Positions 56,701-62,700 of a stretch of DNA of 64,000 nucleotides are shown here, piece by piece (position 1 is the stretch's first letter; each line of letters opens with the position of its first letter). The notes below the pieces were generated by a model that saw only the letters and a list, made by a program, of their open reading frames with translations, did not search any database and had not been told where the DNA came from. Both the position numbers and the translations under genes were made by a program. The stretch is from Forficula auricularia (Eukaryota > Arthropoda > Insecta > Dermaptera > Forficulidae): contig JALMQS010000099.1 in NCBI GenBank assembly GCA_024734495.1, positions 95,852,744 to 95,916,743 on the forward strand. The letters run 5' to 3'.

Positions 56701-59700
56701 ATTTAATATTCATTTGCTATGAGTTAAGGATTCTTGGTCACTTGTTTCACATTAAAATTAAAAAATTAAAAGATGTAAAATTTTTTTCAATATATATATA
56801 TTTCGGGCTATGCGCACAAACTTGAATTATCGAATATAACACAACCCATGTTCAAGAAGTACAGAAAACAACCAATTTAACTTATTGAATGCTAGGTTAT
56901 ATATATGTTTAGTGAACAGAGGGAAAAAATGTTTAAATTATTTTAAAGGACAATTTCTCTTAGGCTATTTTTAAGTGAAAATTTCGGGTTGGGTAGGGTT
57001 TATGGGTGTCGATAAATAAGGGAAAGTTAGAAGTTCATTGACTTGTGTCTCTAAGCTGGGAATAAATTTTTTTGGGCTTTGTTATTAATAGGTCAATTAT
57101 TATGTTTTGCTTTACATCAAGTTGATTATTGATAATATTTACATCGTTCGCCAGGGCATATTTTATTGCCATGGATTCAAGAAGATCCAATCTTAATCCT
57201 TTTCTTTCGAAATGAATAGGGGTGGGATTAGTAGGTGAAGGTGAGTGATCCAAAGAATATAGATGATTAGCAAATGCGGAAGTGGAATCTGGAATTGTGG
57301 GTTGATTTCTTATTAATTGTCTGATGGATGCTACGTGTTCTTTATGTCGTTTTTTGAAAGATCGTCCAGTTTGTTCAATATAAATTGAATCACAATCATT
57401 GCAATTTAATTTGTATACACCAGATTTTATCAATTTTGTCTAGTTTGCTATTTATTAATTGAGAGGATAAATTATTTATATTATAAAGGGCTGGAGTGAC
57501 ACTATGCTTCCGGAGAATATGTGTTATTGAATAGGTTATATGTTTAGAAATAAAGGGGATTCTTTTATAGATTTTTTCAGATTCAATTGTGAGAGAATGT
57601 AATTGCGAAAGCAATTGATAAATATTTTTTTAATAATTTCCTTACTATATCCATTATTATATGCTATATTAAATAATTTAAACATTTTTTTCCTCTGTTC
57701 ACTAAACATATAAAATAAGTCTTGTGGTCGAGGGTGTAAGTTTTTTTAAAAAGAACTTTAAGACTTATTACATTTTTATTTGTTTATTGAAGAAAGATTA
57801 CATACACTTGTAGTCACAGTCAAACAAGGATTTAAGTAGTTATTGTCGGTGATTTATAATTAAATCCCGAATTTAAGCAAACGCGTACAATGAACGTTTG
57901 GGTTTAATTGAAATGAGTTTACAACTTATATTGAATTTATATGGAGTTGTATTGAATTTGTCAGAGATTTAAATAAAATCCTGAATTTAAGAAAAGGGCG
58001 TTAGGGCATAGCCACCGGCCGACTTTAATGGAGCAAATGTTCCACGAGCGAGTGAGCGGCCGACTTATATAGCAAAAGACCGCAGGCGTCAGCGTCATGA
58101 CTGACGTCATGAAAAGTGCTTAGGTCCGCAGTAATCGCCACTATAACTTATATATAACCTAGCATTCAATAAGTTAAATTAGTTATTTTCTGTACTTCCT
58201 GAAGATGGGTTGATAGCCCGAAATATATATATATATATATATTGAAAAAATTTTTACATCTTTTAATTTTTTAATTTTAATGTGAAACAAGTGACCAAGA
58301 ATTCTTAACTCATAGTAAATGAATATTAAATATAATATTTATTGACTCTTATCTTTAGATGTTTCACCTTGCATCAACACCACAATCTCTACTAATTATT
58401 ACCTTGTATACTTGAAATTAAATATTTGAAGGTCCAATTATCATTAAAAATGCGGCCTTCGCTATCAATTTTTCTTATTATTAATTGATTCATTTTACAG
58501 ACTGTAAAAAATAAAAATTATATTAATTACAGAAAGGTTAATTTACTTGCTTCCCCGAATTTGAACACGCCAAACTCTGCGAAACATAAATATATAAATA
58601 ATATTTTCATTTATTCTGCGGGCCGGCAGTTGCCCACTCCTGGTCTATATGATAGACAATTCTTCTGACATGTAATAAAATTTATCCATAACATCTAGGA
58701 TTTAATAGAGGCCACTCACGTATTTTTTCATTAAGAATCATTTTATTATTTTTTTTTTTAAATTGACTTCTTGAATTAGAAATATTTTAATAAAATTCTA
58801 TATATGTAGTTTTAAAGAAAAACGGTTTCTTACTTTTTAATTAATAAATTTTCTTGGCACCAAATAACGAATCCTCTGTGATCTTTAGCTGCTTTAGTAA
58901 GTGCATCGCCGTGTAATGTTAAGGCATGAAGACAGCGTAAGGAATGATAAATAATATCCGGCTGCTCAATATTAGGAAGCTCCTTTAATAGTAGAATATT
59001 TTGAAAAATATATGTTAAGAAGTTCCAATTTTAATATTTCAATCAAAGAAAAATTGAAAAAAAACCTTTAATAGTTGATGAATAAATTGGAGTTGTTGGG
59101 GTAATTCTTCAAGGGTAAAACGGAATTTGCCAACAGTTGTGTGCCAAAAATCCGCATCATCATCATCATCGCCATCTTCTATAGGAGCATCATCCTCGCC
59201 TACAAGATTGGCTCTTGCGACTTGAACCTTTGCAGTAGCTGAGAACATGCAAACTTTCAAGGAGACAGAATGTCCTAGGCTACTAATCAATTACAAAATA
59301 TCTCTACCTTGAATAAAAAATAAATAAATAGTAAATTTATAAAATTTTAAAAAAAGCATTCCAAATTATCCAAAGAAATAGCTGATTGAAAGCAAATATT
59401 TTAGTTAAAAATAAAATAATATAAACGTATATACAACCTTGTAATAAGCCTGTAAAATGAAAATCAGCTATTTTTAGCAATTTTTTTTAATCATGTGGTT
59501 ATTTTTATTTAGTAAAAAAAAATATTAAGTAATTTAGAAGAAAAAAAAATGAATGTATACATTTTTAATTAGTTTAACTGTTTTAGAGCGTTATTTCGGC
59601 TCTTCCTTCTGAAACAATTATCAAGCTTAAAAGTATTCATTCAATAAAATTTTTGTTGAATCTGTATATTATTTGAACATGTTCTTTATAAAGATAAAAA

Positions 59701-62700
59701 ACAAAATATTTTTTACATAAATTTTCGTCAAAAATTCTCAAGAGTTGAACCTATGAAAAGAAATGATAATATATATTCTTTATAATTTAAACATTACAAA
59801 ACAAACTAAAGAGCAAGTATCCTCAACCAATGGGGGATGAATTTTAGGGTTTTAGAACGAAACATTAAGGTCGTGCCCTGGGCGAAATTAACTTATTACA
59901 ATAACTCAACTTATTAAATTAATTGGATTCGATTAATAATGATAGGAGACAAAATATAAAATAAAAACTATATTCAATGAAATTCCAAATTCATATAGAC
60001 ATTAAGTATCAGCTTGGGTTCGGGGATCAGTGGCCGAGAGGATAAGAGCTAAAGTTCTTATTAAGGCGTCGCAGCACACATGCGAAGATCCCGGCTGATC
60101 CTTTTGTCTATAATATAAAAATCTTTTCTTCGTTCCCTAATTTATTTTTAATTTATAATTGTCTTTCGACGCGGCCTCATTGTGGTTGCGCCCTGGAGAG
60201 AAGAGGAAAATTATTTTCGACCTTTGGGTTCGCGATCGAGTGGGAGGCGTTTGAATATAGTTTAGTTAGTCAAGCCAACTACAGAGCTGCGAAAAATGAA
60301 CGAGGAAGAGATTAAAAGATTAAATAAAAATGAAATTCCAAATTCATATAGACATTAAGTATCAGCTTGGGTTCGGGGATCAGTGGCCGAGAGGATAAGA
60401 TCCAAGGTTCTTATTAAGTCGTCGCAGCGCACGTGCGAAGATCCCGGGTTCGAATCCCGGCTGATCCTTTTGTCTATAATATAAAAATCTTTTCTTCGTT
60501 CCCTAATTTAATAAAATAAAAAGTTTTAAAAATTTAGAGGAAAATAAGAAACATGAAAAGAGACCTTCCCTACTCTTTTTAAACATCCTGCTTGGGCTTG
60601 AAATTGCTACAGTGATGGCTCGTGTCAAAGTTGAGACTGTGAAGCAGGGATAGATAGATACCCAGAATTTTTTTGAGGGCTGGAGACCAAATTAAAAATA
60701 AAATCAGAATTTTTCAAAATAATTTAGGAATATATTAATATAAAAATATTGGAAGGAAAATAGTATTGAAATGAAATATTAAAAAGCCGAAAATCAATTG
60801 TATTTAATAAGGAAGAAAAAGTAATTTGTTAGTGTTTTGAGTTAGGTGACAAGCCGACAGAGCTACAATTTGAAATATTGATTTTTCTATAAAATACATA
60901 ATAAAAATATACTGTAGATATTTTAAAAATTAGTACTTCATAAAAAAATATAAAAAATTTTGTTTACATATGCGTATTTTTGAGAATACCTACTTATTTT
61001 GAGTAAAACAAACTTCGAATGAGGAAAACATTTTGAAATAACTATAGTCGAAAACTGAAAATGCAAACATGGTTGAGAATCACTGCACTCTAGTTTTGAA
61101 AAATATCGTTTACGATTAGGAATATTTCAAGTGTATGTATGAAAAAATAATGAATTTTGAAAAAAAAAAATGAAATAATCGTGGAAATAATTTAATATTA
61201 AAATATTTGCATAATTTTTGTTTAAATATTTCCTCAATGATTAAAAATAAGAACTAATAAAAGATAATGACAAAATAAATAAATATATAAGCTAGAAGAA
61301 CACACAACTTATATTATTTTTGATATTTTAATATTATATGACAATAATTAAAAAATTGTCATATTTTTACTTTTAGTTAAATTCAAGACAATTGATTTTT
61401 TCAGGTGGAGGGAGGGAAATCAAAATTATTTATTTAAATACAGGGGGTTCTGCGTCATGAAGACAATGATTTAAGGGTGTATGGGTGCGGTCAGTCTATG
61501 AATACTTCTCCAAAACCAACTCTTTACAGAGTTATCGACTATTAATTTGTAGCTTGTAGACTCTTTTTGTTCACAAATGAAGATAGATCGTATATCGGAA
61601 ATTCTCATTCATAGTCAAGTGAAAATCTTTATGCAACCAACCAAATCCATTTACAATAACGATTTTCAGTGAACGTTTAGTATGATATTCTTCCCCAGAC
61701 AGAAGGGAATATTGCAGCAATTTTATATTGCAATATTAAACCTTGCAGGGAGATTGCAGGAACATTGTAGCAATATTCCTATGTCCACCTCTTTTACATT
61801 GCAGCAACAATGCTAATGTTGCAGGAACATTGCAGCAATATTGCCACTTCAATGTTGCCAATGCAATGTTGCTGCAATATTCCAGTCTGTTTGGGTTTCT
61901 AATAAATGTGGGTTCATCCGTAAGCAATATGTGTATAAAAAAAAGCTACAAATTAAAATATCCATAACCAGGGCTCGGATTAGACAGAAGTAGACCGAAT
62001 GGAACTCGGGTTTACGAAATTAGAAGATTTTGCTTCGTTTGAAACCAAGAAATATTATTAATTAATATAATACAAAATTTTTTGTGAGCTGTGAAATTTT
62101 GATTTTATACTCTGTAAAAATAAATTTTAAATAGTTTTTTCCTGACTTTTAGAAACTGCAACTCTCTTCCCAAAATATAAAACCTTAAGTCTTTCATCCA
62201 CAAGCATCTTTAGACTATGACCAAACCCCTGAAATTTCTTTCTCTTCTCCTTCTTCTTTTCACGATGCCATGGTCTATTCCGGATTATCGGGGTTGCACC
62301 TTCTTGCATCAATATAATTAAAAACAAAAATTAATTCAATTTCTAACTATTTTTTTAAACTTGTGATTTGATATTCCAGTTGATTAAATTTTCTATTCTA
62401 TTTCGAGCCCTGTCCGTAAATGTGTAATGGGGGAGTTTCGGAGAAAATTTCATTTGTATCTTTGACTTAAGACGACCTCACTACAGAGGTTCTTAATATG
62501 TGGGGCGCAAGAGGAATGAAACTATTTTTTTGATACGAAGATGATAAACAACATTCATCAACAAATCAATAACACAGAAACAAAAAATATGTTCCGATAG
62601 TTAAATGTTACGCCTATATTTTTATTATTTAGGAGGGAAAGGGACGGCTAAAAAAGGGAGCGCAAATAAAAATAGATTTAGATCCACTACCTTGCGCCAT

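Larger units (their letters stand above)
56680..58405 (-). mobile_element. Penelope-like element with inverted terminal repeats
   Basis: Left (about 56,680-56,905) and right (about 58,150-58,405) ends are inverted copies sharing GTAAATAAATATTATATTTA, TGTGAAACAAGTGACC-type words, a hammerhead motif and AACTTATTGAATGCTAGGTT. The interior encodes a GIY-YIG endonuclease fragment. Outer right sequence ends at GTTGATGCAAGG-type words seen in the solo foldbacks at 39.66 and 46.59 kb. Confidence 0.85.
56110..58642. mobile_element. hAT element hosting a Penelope-like element
   Basis: Ends CATGGGTGGGCAACT and AGTTGCCCACTCCTG, with flanks ATCTATAT (56,102-56,109) and GTCTATAT (58,643-58,650) matching at 7 of 8. 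No intact transposase frame remains. It is itself inserted in an older tRNA-like repeat (GCCCGGAATGC at about 56,068). Confidence 0.88.
59977..60510 (+). repeat. tandem duplication of a tRNA-like unit (period about 354)
   Basis: AAATTCCAAATTCATATAGA...CTTGGGTTCGGGGATCAGTG and the following tRNA-like body plus CTTTTGTCTATAATATAAAA tail occur at 59,977 and again at 60,331. Confidence 0.85.

Noticed and set aside
60377..60467. Functional tRNA-Ser/Leu gene
   Set aside because: Acceptor, variable and T arms pair, but D and anticodon stems do not, and the unit is part of a longer tandem repeat.
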